Shown: piece after piece, positions 8,833 through 16,795 of the stretch
Position numbering within the stretch: position 1 is the stretch's first letter
Layout of the letters: each line of letters starts with the position of its first letter
Origin: Nitrosomonas sp. sh817
GTDB lineage: Bacteria > Pseudomonadota > Gammaproteobacteria > Burkholderiales > Nitrosomonadaceae
Direction: 5' to 3'
DNA: 64,000 nucleotides
NCBI RefSeq assembly: GCF_030908545.1
Contig: NZ_CP133083.1
Coordinates: forward strand, 248,001 to 312,000
Position numbers and translations under genes: made by a program
Notes under the pieces: model-generated
Databases searched by the model: none
Seen by the model: only the letters and a program-made list of their open reading frames with translations
Told to the model about the DNA's origin: nothing

Positions 8833-9469
8833 CGAGATTGTCCTGTTGATCCAGACGGATGTTGTCGATCAGCCGAGTGCCTAATCGTTCCATTTCATCC
8901 ATGGTCAGCGACTGCAAACGGGAAAAATAATTGAAACCGAACAATGCTACCAGCGCAATGGCCAGTCCGACGACGGTTGCAATCAATGCTTCCGCAACGC
9001 CGCCAGTAACCGCCGTCGGATTGACCAGGCCTTCGCTGCCGATTACCTGGAATGCCCGCATCATGCCGATCACGGTTCCCACCAGACCCAACAGCGGTGC
9101 GGCAGTGACGATGGTTTCCAGCGCCCAGAGCCGGCGCGCAAGCGATTCTTCAATAATTTGCGCTTCATCGGCGGCGCGCGATTCCGTCCACCAAGCGGGT
9201 TGGTGGCGATTGGAAATGACAACTTCAAAGAACCGCTTGTAATAATGACGGCTATCTAGTCCGGAAAGAATTTTTTCCAGGTCGTTCCATTTGAAGCCAT
9301 AGGTTTCCACCAGATTGAGCAAATCGCTGGAAAGCCGGGCATACCGCCAATAGATAAATGCCTTTTCAAGCATAATCGCTACTGCGATTATGCCCAATAA
9401 AACCAGCGGAATGATGATGATTCCGCCAAGCTTCAACATTATCCAGGCCTGATTTAGTTCTTCCATCAT
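8819..9469 (-). CDS. exbB: ExbB/TolQ/MotA-family proton channel protein
   Basis: 216 residues from ATG 9469 (MMEELNQAW), which has TGGAG at good spacing. An ATG at 9496 would add nine residues but lacks a ribosome-binding site. Three membrane helices are visible: residues about 12-35 (LGGIIIIPLVLLGIIAVAIMLE), and two late ones, TIVTAAPLLGLVGTVIGMM and GGVAEALIATVVGLAIALVAL. The latter two carry the conserved family motif LLGLVGTVIGM and the Thr/Gly-rich channel face. It is the first gene of the exbB-exbD-TonB-like operon. It should form the pentameric ring around the ExbD helices. Confidence 0.92.
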   Translation of the reverse strand: MMEELNQAWIMLKLGGIIIIPLVLLGIIAVAIMLEKAFIYWRYARLSSDLLNLVETYGFKWNDLEKILSGLDSRHYYKRFFEVVISNRHQPAWWTESRAADEAQIIEESLARRLWALETIVTAAPLLGLVGTVIGMMRAFQVIGSEGLVNPTAVTGGVAEALIATVVGLAIALVALFGFNYFSRLQSLTMDEMERLGTRLIDNIRLDQQDNLDETA

Positions 9470-9676
9470 GTTCAACTCCAGATTAAGACTATCCATAATT
9501 TTTATGTAACCAGTACCTTTGAGAATTCATGAGAAGAGCACCGCAAACCCAATGCAGTGCAGTATTTTTCACAAAAATTGTTATATCAGAAATTTTAAAA
9601 TTCATAACAGATCTATGACCGTGATAATTCGAGAGAATTTTTCGCATTAAGTCACTGGTTGGATCTAATCGAACGG

Positions 9677-9808
9677 ATGATAAGAATAGTGGAAAAACGC
9701 CTGCAGTTAAAACTATTTAATGGCAAAATGGCGCACTATTATGGCATTGTTGCAGAAAGACACGAAGCGCGCCTGAATGACTTCTTACTTGAGAGTGCGG
9801 GCGGATGA
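9677..9808 (+). CDS. Possible small ORF or 3' remnant of a lost gene
   Basis: The stretch between exbB and the next gene (about 310 bases) holds a frame that is open from about 9608 and ends at TGA 9806-9808, overlapping the next start as ATGA. An ATG at 9677 would give 43 residues beginning MIRIVEKRLQ and ending DFLLESAGG. The frame upstream of this ATG also reads like protein (SREFFALSHWLDLIER) but has no ATG, which fits the 3' end of a truncated gene as well as a small coupled gene. No family was recognised. Nothing else was seen in this interval. Confidence 0.35.
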   Translation: MIRIVEKRLQLKLFNGKMAHYYGIVAERHEARLNDFLLESAGG

Positions 9809-10224
9809 AACAATTAAAACAACCAGATTATTTGTCAAAAATGAAGAATTGCTTATCAATGTTAATACTGCTATTGATTGTCAGTCCTGTGCACGCGGAA
9901 TGGATCAAAGTGGATATTGCGGCAAAAAATAGCGAGACACATTATTTTGATCCGGGCACGATATTTAAGGACGGACCGCTCCGGAAAATCTGGGTATTAT
10001 CCAGTTATGAAGAAATGCAAAAGGGTGGTTTCCGTGCGGTCAAAACACAGTATGAATTTGACTGTCAGCGCCACCAGGCCCGCTCGATCACGATGTTGCT
10101 TTATCCCGACCGGGATGCGACCGGTGATGTGATCGGTGCGCACCGCACTGATTCGGGTAATTGGTTTAGTTTCTCTGCCAGTTCAATGTTCCGGCATATC
10201 GAAGAGACCGTTTGTGATGATTGA
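9805..10224 (+). CDS. Surface-adhesin-E-like secreted protein
   Basis: 139 residues from ATG 9805; an internal ATG at 9841 (MKNCLSMLI) is a possible alternative and would give a shorter signal peptide. The signal peptide ends at VSPVHA, and the mature protein begins EWIKVDI. The pattern EWIKV...THYFDPGTI...GPLRKIWVLSSYEE...YEFDCQ...ARS...DSGNWFSF...IEETVCDD, with two conserved Cys residues, matches the small beta-rich family named after Haemophilus surface adhesin protein E. That family is widespread in betaproteobacteria and mostly uncharacterised. It is probably periplasmic or surface-exposed. An adhesion role is family knowledge, not shown here. Confidence 0.75.
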   Translation: MKQLKQPDYLSKMKNCLSMLILLLIVSPVHAEWIKVDIAAKNSETHYFDPGTIFKDGPLRKIWVLSSYEEMQKGGFRAVKTQYEFDCQRHQARSITMLLYPDRDATGDVIGAHRTDSGNWFSFSASSMFRHIEETVCDD

Positions 10225-10279
10225 AAGCCCTTTCCTGCCACCGGCGGGGAGCAATCATTTATTGCTATGAAGATAATGA

Positions 10280-11023
10280 CTAATCAGTTTTGATGAATTC
10301 ATTAATCATCACTTGTATGCGCGAGTGGTGGCTTCCCTGCCAGTAAATTTGTCCGCAGTCCTGACAAGTTAAGAATTTATCGTAGTATTTTTTCGTGAGT
10401 GGCTGCAAACGGTGGTCAATTTGTTGTTTGGCGATTTTTGCTAAATGACCATTGCAACGGGTGCAGCGTGTCAGAGGTTTGATCGCCGGATACAGATCAA
10501 ATTTTTTCAAAACTTCGTGTATCTGTATCTTCGGGATATCCGCTCTAACAAAATAACCGAAAATGATGATCTTGCGTTGTAATAGCAATCGATCCCGCGT
10601 CAGCAGCATGCGCTGTTGGTCATGTGAGATTTCAGCGATCGCGTTGTCGTCAAAATCATTCCGGTAGAGACAGTCAAAACCTAGCAATCTAAGATAACGC
10701 GCCAGCTTGCCGAGATTGGTGTCGGCCACAAATGTAAGCGGATGCGGTAATTCGGGGCGAAGGCGTAACCGCGTTGAAACCGGGCACTTTTCAAGGGTTG
10801 GATAAACCTCGATATGATCGGTATCGTGCACAAGATAGTCAAAATCCACAGCCTGTCCATTAACCAGAATCAACGCAACTTCGGTATGCGGCACGTTAAA
10901 GGATTCAATCATATCCTTGATCGAAGCTTTGCGAGAAAAACGCTGATGGATTTCCTTGTCACGAAGTTCCGGAACAAGGAAATCATTTAATGATTGATGA
11001 AAATGTATTCCGATCTGAGCCAC
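10280..11023 (-). CDS. Mut7-C RNase-fold protein with N-terminal ubiquitin-like domain
   Basis: 247 residues. The N-terminal 80 residues (FHQSLNDFLVPELR..., LILVNGQAVDFDYLV, DHIEVYP) fit the Mut7-C ubiquitin-like domain. From about 95, FVADTNLGKLARYLRLLGFDCLYRN starts a PIN-like RNase fold with acidic residues (FVADTNLG, TRDRLLL) as in the C-terminal domain of Mut7 exonucleases. The end holds a zinc ribbon, CTRC...CQDC. The family is predicted to cleave RNA, but substrates are unknown. It is divergent from the FNR-box lipoprotein gene and stands alone. Confidence 0.85.
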   Translation of the reverse strand: MAQIGIHFHQSLNDFLVPELRDKEIHQRFSRKASIKDMIESFNVPHTEVALILVNGQAVDFDYLVHDTDHIEVYPTLEKCPVSTRLRLRPELPHPLTFVADTNLGKLARYLRLLGFDCLYRNDFDDNAIAEISHDQQRMLLTRDRLLLQRKIIIFGYFVRADIPKIQIHEVLKKFDLYPAIKPLTRCTRCNGHLAKIAKQQIDHRLQPLTKKYYDKFLTCQDCGQIYWQGSHHSRIQVMINEFIKTD

Positions 11024-11092
11024 CGAATACCATGTCCATGAAAAAGTGGTATAGACAATAGCGGCTGTATTTAAAGCCGAGGTTGGGGTAAT

Positions 11093-11106
11093 TTGATTAA
11101 GATCAA
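11093..11106. promoter_or_regulatory. FNR/Anr-type operator upstream of lipoprotein gene
   Basis: TTGATTAAGATCAA is an exact match to the FNR consensus TTGAT-N4-ATCAA, with both half-sites perfect. Its centre (11099.5) would sit at -41.5 if transcription starts near 11141. TAATCT at 11129-11134 could then serve as the -10. This is the class II activator arrangement. The downstream gene starts at 11188; the Mut7-C gene on the other side starts at 11023. Confidence 0.72.
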
Positions 11107-11187
11107 AGTTTCAACCTGTCTTACCCGGTAATCTCCCTACTGTCGTAGCAGTGAATTAAATGATTAACAAAAAGAGAAGGTTTTGAA

Positions 11188-11379
11188 ATGAAAATTACAT
11201 ATCTATTGGCAGTATCAGCAGTTTTGGTTTTAGTTGCGTGCGGTGGTAAGCCAACAGCGCCTGAATCCCCTGATCCGGATGCGTATGGTAAAACTATTCA
11301 ACCATTCCACCAAATTCCTGCGGGTGATCAGGAAGGTGGCGGAAAAGCTCGTTCGACCGAGGACAAATCTAACTACTGA
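11188..11379 (+). CDS. Small lipoprotein under probable FNR control
   Basis: 63 residues from ATG 11188, with AGAAGG upstream. The lipobox LVAC puts the lipidated Cys at position 18 (MKITYLLAVSAVLVLVAC). The mature 46 residues are polar and proline-rich (GGKPTAPESPDPDAYGKT...) with a charged end, and no known domain was recognised. The upstream perfect FNR box suggests expression responds to oxygen limitation, which nitrifiers meet when they switch toward nitrifier denitrification. The gene is followed by a long hairpin that probably ends its transcript. Confidence 0.8.
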   Translation: MKITYLLAVSAVLVLVACGGKPTAPESPDPDAYGKTIQPFHQIPAGDQEGGGKARSTEDKSNY

Positions 11380-11395
11380 TCGTTAGAAGAAATAA

Positions 11396-11445
11396 TCAGT
11401 GTTCGATAGTTTAAATTGCATACAATTTTTTCTATGGAACACTGA
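11396..11445. terminator. Long imperfect palindrome between convergent genes
   Basis: The outer arms TCAGTGTTC (11396-11404) and GAACACTGA (11437-11445) are perfect inverted repeats. Inside them GATAG/CTATG pair four of five bases, and AAATTG-CATA-CAATTT closes the loop. The whole can fold as a hairpin of about 50 bases on either strand. It lies between the lipoprotein and P450 gene ends, so a bidirectional terminator is the simplest reading. The T-tract (ATTTTATT) is weak. Confidence 0.55.
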
Positions 11446-11538
11446 ATTTTATTACTATCCGCAGTTAAGCAGCTGATCAAAAGAAAGCAGCAACTTCAAG
11501 GCTTCTGTATTTTAGAACCCCGGTTTCCCGAATAAGCG

Positions 11539-12813
11539 TTATTGTGTTGTCCAGGATAATTGATAGGCTTCCGGGAAGGGGCCGGCCTTATAATCAATAT
11601 TCCCTTTCGCTTCGATATTTTTCTGTAACAATACTTGGCGAACCATTTCGGGAATCATCACCATCCCGACATAACGTCCCAAGCATTCGTGGTTTCCGAA
11701 TCCAAAATGGAAATAGTTGTACCAATTGCGTTGCGGGATGAATTCATCCGGTGACTCAAATGCCCGTTCGTCGAACATTGCCGATAATGTCACCGGCAAC
11801 ACATAGGTTCCGGTACGCAGCACTGTTTCATAATTTGTTCCTTTAGCCGCGGTATAGTCGCTTGCGGTCGTGCGGAATAAATAAGGGGTGATCGGTGAGA
11901 ACCGCAGCGCTTCCCAAACGATACCATCGAAATCCGCCGTATCTTCTTTTTGTGCCGCTGTTTTTGCGGCTTCCAGCCATTGCGGATGTTGAAACAGATA
12001 CTGCAATATTTGGGCAACTGCTTGCGAAGTGGTTTCAATCGCACCGATCAGCAGACCGCCGGCATTGACACCCAAGCGCTTGATGTCAAAATCCAATTCT
12101 TTGGCGAAGCTGGTCCGTAACATTCTGGTTACGATGTCGTCCCGTAACCGTATGATAGTCGAAAAAGTGAGTTTTTCCGCCTTGACTGCAAGAAAACGTT
12201 TTGCAATCAGCATGGTGATGTACTCACCCAGTTTTTTGGAGGTTTCGTTATGGCGATCAATGATACGCTGTGACAATTCCGGAGGCACCAAATCGAACGG
12301 ATGGTTGTGAAAGGTATCGTATTGGTTCCAGTAGGACCACTCGATCAGGTCTTCCCGGTTAGCGCCGGTTAGACCGAAATAGTCCTGTACCAGCGTGGCT
12401 GGAACCATGCGGCAAAAGCTGTTCACGATCTCGATTTGGCCGTTGGCTTTACCGAGAATGCCACGGGCGATATCCGCAACCATGTTGCGTACTTTCGGCA
12501 GGTCATCTCGATTGAGCATGAATTGCATGAGTGACTTTTCCCGCGTATGCAATGCATCGTCATCATGCGCCATTAAGTAGTTATCCATTTTTGGAACATA
12601 AGGTTTGACGGTAAAAACCTTATACATTTTCAAAATTTCCCTGACATCGTCAAACCGGGTCACCAGCGTGCAATCCGGTGTTACTAAAATCGGACGTTTT
12701 TCGCGCAATTCTTTGAAGAAAGGTAACGGTTCGGTATCCATCCATCGGCGCACCAATGGAAATTTCTCTGTATCGGGGGCTGCGTCATACCGTTCAAGAT
12801 AACTTGTACTCAT
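11539..12813 (-). CDS. Cytochrome P450
   Basis: 424 residues, soluble, with no membrane anchor. The family landmarks are all present: the I-helix motif GAIETTSQA near 258-266 with the acid-Thr pair, the ExxR motif EALR at 301-304, and the haem loop FGFGNHECLG with Cys377 as the thiolate ligand. It is a monooxygenase of unknown substrate. It follows the diheme cytochrome c gene by 39 bases on the same strand, so the two are probably one transcript. No ferredoxin or reductase is encoded nearby. The spacer 11446-11538 holds only its 3' flank. Confidence 0.92.
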   Translation of the reverse strand: MSTSYLERYDAAPDTEKFPLVRRWMDTEPLPFFKELREKRPILVTPDCTLVTRFDDVREILKMYKVFTVKPYVPKMDNYLMAHDDDALHTREKSLMQFMLNRDDLPKVRNMVADIARGILGKANGQIEIVNSFCRMVPATLVQDYFGLTGANREDLIEWSYWNQYDTFHNHPFDLVPPELSQRIIDRHNETSKKLGEYITMLIAKRFLAVKAEKLTFSTIIRLRDDIVTRMLRTSFAKELDFDIKRLGVNAGGLLIGAIETTSQAVAQILQYLFQHPQWLEAAKTAAQKEDTADFDGIVWEALRFSPITPYLFRTTASDYTAAKGTNYETVLRTGTYVLPVTLSAMFDERAFESPDEFIPQRNWYNYFHFGFGNHECLGRYVGMVMIPEMVRQVLLQKNIEAKGNIDYKAGPFPEAYQLSWTTQ

Positions 12814-12852
12814 TTTATTCCTCCCTGTTTAATTCATGACCAATCATTGCAA

Positions 12853-14904
12853 TTAAAGAGTCTTCAGATATTCCAGTAAATCCAGCCGCTCTTCCTTGGA
12901 GAGCGGTTTCAGAATTTTTCCGTTGAGTTGCGCCGTTTTGCCGGTGGTATATTCGTGACCTGCGTTACTATTGCCTTTCAAACTGGTATCGAAAGTGAAG
13001 CCTTCGTATCCGCTGCTTTTAAGGCCTACTTTGCCGGGATCGAATTCTCTCGAACCCACTTCAAATTGATCCGGGCGGTATTCGCCGTCTTCCGGATCGC
13101 CTTCTTGTTTTTTGGGTAATAACAGATCATACAGAGTCGGGACGGAACCGTTATGAAGATAAGGCGCCGTTGCCCAAATGCCGTTCAATGACCGTGCTTT
13201 ATAAGCATTCAGCGAAGCCAGCGGTTTTGCCGTGGTATCCGGATCGTAGTTGCCATGCTTGATCGATGACTTGATTTCATTGTGAAAGAATGCCTTTCCA
13301 ATATCCACAATCCAATCCCCCCAGCGCTGGAAGAACAATTTGTCGGGGTCCGGTGTGGCGACCACATTCAACGTTGCTTTAGTCAACAACGCTGCAACCG
13401 GCGCTTTTTGATCCAATAAAATGCTGCCCACACCGACATCGACATATTGGTTGCGCAAGATGCCGGAATAACCGGTACGGTTGAAACTGTTCTCGGCCAT
13501 GACCGGATCCGTCCCGATATCGCTGACTCTGGACATGATGGCAATTACCCGGCGATCCGGGTCATCACGCACGATGTTGGCGTGGCAGCTGGCGCAGTAT
13601 TCGTTGAATAACGATTGACCGCGCGACGCGCGTTGATGGTCAATCGGGCCGAGAATATCTTCCGGCCATTTAGGGGATTGCAGTTTTTGCAAGTGCGATT
13701 CGATCTCGCGCAGATTGTGGACGTTCACGGAAGAATCGAAACTGATCTTAGTGCGGGTATTTTGTCCGCCGATCAAAGTGGAAATCGTCATTCCCTTCTC
13801 TTCATTCCAATCCAACGTGCCGAACACACCGATTACCTCACCGGTATTCCGTCCGACCGGACCTAGTCCGGCGTTGGCTGCCAGACCGTTCCATTGTACA
13901 TAATCGTGTTGCGGAATATCCCATAAGAACGGATAGCTGACAGGCGCATCGGCTGGGTTATAGATTGCTTTCCGTAACCTTCCCAGCTGCCATTTTGTAA
14001 GATTTTGAGTCAAGCGTTCCACCATCCGGTCGCGTTGATCACCGGTAGGAATCTTGTCCAGATCGGCCATGATTTGATCGAGTTCTTCGTCGCTCATGCC
14101 TTTGTCGCGCATGATCTTGCGATCGCGCAGCAGCTCTCGCAACTCTCTTTCGTTGATGAGATGCTCAAGAACCCGGTTGTAAATGCGTCCAAATGCATCC
14201 AACCGGGCATAGCCATAAGGGGTTGGGCTGCGGTTGATGATGGTGTAGTTGGTGAGACGCTGTTCGTATTTCGCCAGATCACCGAGCACTTCGGTCTCGG
14301 ACTTGTAATTACCGCGCGCCAGCACATTTTTGACAAACCGGGCTTTCGCTTCCTCATTTTCGCGTGTGTATTTCAGCGCTTTTGAGAGACCGATCATGAT
14401 TTCTTCCATATCGGCGTTGGCTGGGCCGCCATCGATCCGGATACCGACACCGTTATAGTTTACCTGGCCGGTATGGCAAGCTGCGCAGGTGAGGCCTACG
14501 TATTGCTGTCCTTTATAATCGTCCTTGACCCAACCGACCGGTAATGCATCCGGATTGTAGGATGTGGCTTTTTGCGGCAGGTAGCGATAGGCATTCATGT
14601 TCTCGTTGGAACGGAACAGCTCGGATTCTCCCGGTTTTTCCAATACCATGAAGAAATCATAAGGCATCAGGTTGGATCCTTGGGTTGTGGTATAAAACCA
14701 TAGACTGTCAGAAATATCCCAGCCTTGATCCAGATATTTGACAGTTGTATAACTGTCGCCGAACGGATCTTGTTGGACCGTGGTTGCGCCACGATCAGGG
14801 TCGGTTTCCGGAATAAGTGAACAGGAAGATATTCCGAATAATAGAAGCAAAGCTGAAATAAAAGATAGAAACCGCTGATATGACGATACAAATGACTGTT
14901 CCAC
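12853..14904 (-). CDS. Diheme cytochrome c lipoprotein, CCP/RoxA-like
   Basis: 683 residues from GTG 14904, which has AAAAGGGGAA at ideal spacing. The frame upstream to 15009 has no comparable site. The N-terminus is a lipoprotein signal ending LLLFGISSC (Cys28). Two haem c motifs are visible, CAACH near 140 and CASCH near 437, which divides the protein into two large domains. The sequence style (LWFYTTTQGSNLMPYDFF, GGQNTRTK, ATAPYLHNGSVPTLYDLL) fits the di-heme cytochrome c peroxidase-like group that also includes rubber oxygenase RoxA. It may be a periplasmic peroxidase or oxygenase. It starts an operon with the P450. Confidence 0.85.
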   Translation of the reverse strand: MEQSFVSSYQRFLSFISALLLLFGISSCSLIPETDPDRGATTVQQDPFGDSYTTVKYLDQGWDISDSLWFYTTTQGSNLMPYDFFMVLEKPGESELFRSNENMNAYRYLPQKATSYNPDALPVGWVKDDYKGQQYVGLTCAACHTGQVNYNGVGIRIDGGPANADMEEIMIGLSKALKYTRENEEAKARFVKNVLARGNYKSETEVLGDLAKYEQRLTNYTIINRSPTPYGYARLDAFGRIYNRVLEHLINERELRELLRDRKIMRDKGMSDEELDQIMADLDKIPTGDQRDRMVERLTQNLTKWQLGRLRKAIYNPADAPVSYPFLWDIPQHDYVQWNGLAANAGLGPVGRNTGEVIGVFGTLDWNEEKGMTISTLIGGQNTRTKISFDSSVNVHNLREIESHLQKLQSPKWPEDILGPIDHQRASRGQSLFNEYCASCHANIVRDDPDRRVIAIMSRVSDIGTDPVMAENSFNRTGYSGILRNQYVDVGVGSILLDQKAPVAALLTKATLNVVATPDPDKLFFQRWGDWIVDIGKAFFHNEIKSSIKHGNYDPDTTAKPLASLNAYKARSLNGIWATAPYLHNGSVPTLYDLLLPKKQEGDPEDGEYRPDQFEVGSREFDPGKVGLKSSGYEGFTFDTSLKGNSNAGHEYTTGKTAQLNGKILKPLSKEERLDLLEYLKTL

Positions 14905-15284
14905 GTTGATTCCCCTTTTAACTAGAATTTGTTGAACTGGTATGGCCGGAACCTGAAATAGAGGCATGACAGTGAAGAAGTTTTGCCTGAGGCTATTTTT
15001 CAGTTCCAATCATTACTTGCTTCTGGATTATCCTTACTTGAGACCCGCCTGTAACTTATAATTTTGATGGAATGTATTATCCTCTATAAGCAGCATCAGC
15101 CTTGGATTATATTCAGAAATCGCTATGGATGACAGCAAAACTCGCATACCCGGCGAAATAGACCGGATGCCGCCATAGAAAGTGACAGTTATATAGAACG
15201 ATCACTGGAATAAAAATCCGGATCATTCAATAATAGTTCAGTGATTGATGGATACTCAAAATTCAATAGGGATTGAAAATTGCC
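14905..15284. other. Divergent intergenic region, cytochrome c/P450 operon versus nucleotidase
   Basis: About 380 bases between divergent genes with no credible ORF. It holds the strong Shine-Dalgarno of the cytochrome gene and, nearer the nucleotidase, an inverted repeat ATCACTG (15201-15207) / CAGTGAT (15239-15245) that could be an operator or RNA stem. Promoters for both directions are expected here, but no clear -35/-10 pair was identified. Confidence 0.4.
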
Positions 15285-16778
15285 ATGAGAAAAATTTTTG
15301 CCGGCTGGTTATCTGTAATTCTTGTTGCTGTATTGACAGCCTGCGTTGCGACATCTCCGGCGCATATTGATGATGGCAGGATCCATGTCACCATTTTGCA
15401 TTTTAACGATATTTACGAGATTACACCGGTCAGCGGCGGCAAGGAAGGCGGTATCGCCCGGGTTGCGACACTACGCAAGCAATTACTGGCGCGGAATCCG
15501 AATACCATCACGACATTGGGCGGCGATCTGTTCAGTCCCTCGGCGATCGGTACGGCGCAGTATCAAGGCGAGCAGTTGGCTGGACGGCAGATGGTCGATG
15601 TGCTGAATCACTTTGCGCTCGATTACGCGACTTTTGGCAATCATGAATTCGATCTCAAAGAACAGCAATTCAACCAGCGTTTGCTAGAGACCCAATTTAC
15701 ATGGATTTCCAGCAATGTGTTTGCTGCCGATGGCCAGCCTTATACGAGTGTGAAACAACATCTGGTGATTCCTGTCGTCGATAAAAAAAGCGGGAAAACT
15801 TTCAGAATTGGCATGTTTGGATTGACACTGCCAGCTAATCAATCGGGATATGTCCGTTATTCCGATCCGCTGACAGCGGCTAACGAACAGATTGCGCAAC
15901 TCGGCGGTCAGACGGATTTCATTATTGCGTTAACGCACCAAGCCATCGACGATGACGTTGAATTGCTGGAGAAATTTCCACAAATCGGGTTGCTGCTTGG
16001 CGGACATGAACACGTCAATTATCAAAACTGGCGCGGTAATTTCACGCCATTGTTGAAGGGGGACGCCAACGTTCGTTCCGTTTACGTCGTCGATCTTCAC
16101 TTTGATCCACAAACCGGCAAAACCGAAGTCAAACCCACGTTTGTGCCGATCAGCGGCAGTTTGGCGGAAGATGTTGCTGTGAAGATTGTAGTCGATAAAT
16201 GGATGGCTATCGCTTTTGATGCATTCCGGCAACAAGGTTTTGAACCCGAGGCTGTGATCACGAATACTTCGGAAGCCTTGGATGGACTGGAATCGAACGT
16301 GCGTACCCGCAAAACCAACCTGACCGAATTGATCGCAAAAAGCTTGCTGCGACCATATCCGGAAGCCGATCTGTCACTCTATAACAGCGGTTCGATCCGC
16401 ATCGATGACGTGTTGCCTCCAGGACAAATCACCGTCTACGATATCATCCGCGTGCTGCCGTTCGGCGGAAAAGTCCAACTGGCCGAGATTAAAGGTGAGT
16501 TACTGCTGAAGGTATTGAATCAGGGTATTGCCAATACCGGCTCCGGCGATTTTCTGCAGTCCGCCAATACCCGGCGGGTGGGTGGCGCATGGGAAATCAA
16601 TGATACTGCACTGGATCCGAAGAAAACTTACCGGCTCGCCATTAACGATTTTCTTGCTTCCGGGAGAGAACACGGACTGGATTACCTGAAACCGGGAACA
16701 CCAGATTTTGTAATTGTAAATGCCGGGAACAATACCGATATTCGCCAGTTGGTGATTGAACAGCTTAAAAGTCATTGA
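15285..16778 (+). CDS. 5'-nucleotidase/cyclic phosphodiesterase family lipoprotein
   Basis: 497 residues from ATG 15285 (MRKIFAGWLS); a TTG at 15273 is too close to the AGGG to be preferred. The lipobox VLTAC is at about Cys20. The N-terminal metallophosphoesterase domain shows LHFNDIYEI, GGDLFSPS, GNHEFD, LTHQ and GGHEHVNY, which supply the dimetal ligands. The C-terminal 5'-nucleotidase domain (about 300-497) has NSGSIRIDD and FGGKVQLAEIKG. Enzymes of this family (UshA, CpdB) remove phosphate from extracellular nucleotides in the periplasm. It is a single gene, convergent with glmS. Confidence 0.9.
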   Translation: MRKIFAGWLSVILVAVLTACVATSPAHIDDGRIHVTILHFNDIYEITPVSGGKEGGIARVATLRKQLLARNPNTITTLGGDLFSPSAIGTAQYQGEQLAGRQMVDVLNHFALDYATFGNHEFDLKEQQFNQRLLETQFTWISSNVFAADGQPYTSVKQHLVIPVVDKKSGKTFRIGMFGLTLPANQSGYVRYSDPLTAANEQIAQLGGQTDFIIALTHQAIDDDVELLEKFPQIGLLLGGHEHVNYQNWRGNFTPLLKGDANVRSVYVVDLHFDPQTGKTEVKPTFVPISGSLAEDVAVKIVVDKWMAIAFDAFRQQGFEPEAVITNTSEALDGLESNVRTRKTNLTELIAKSLLRPYPEADLSLYNSGSIRIDDVLPPGQITVYDIIRVLPFGGKVQLAEIKGELLLKVLNQGIANTGSGDFLQSANTRRVGGAWEINDTALDPKKTYRLAINDFLASGREHGLDYLKPGTPDFVIVNAGNNTDIRQLVIEQLKSH

Positions 16779-16795
16779 AATTTTTCGCGATTCAT

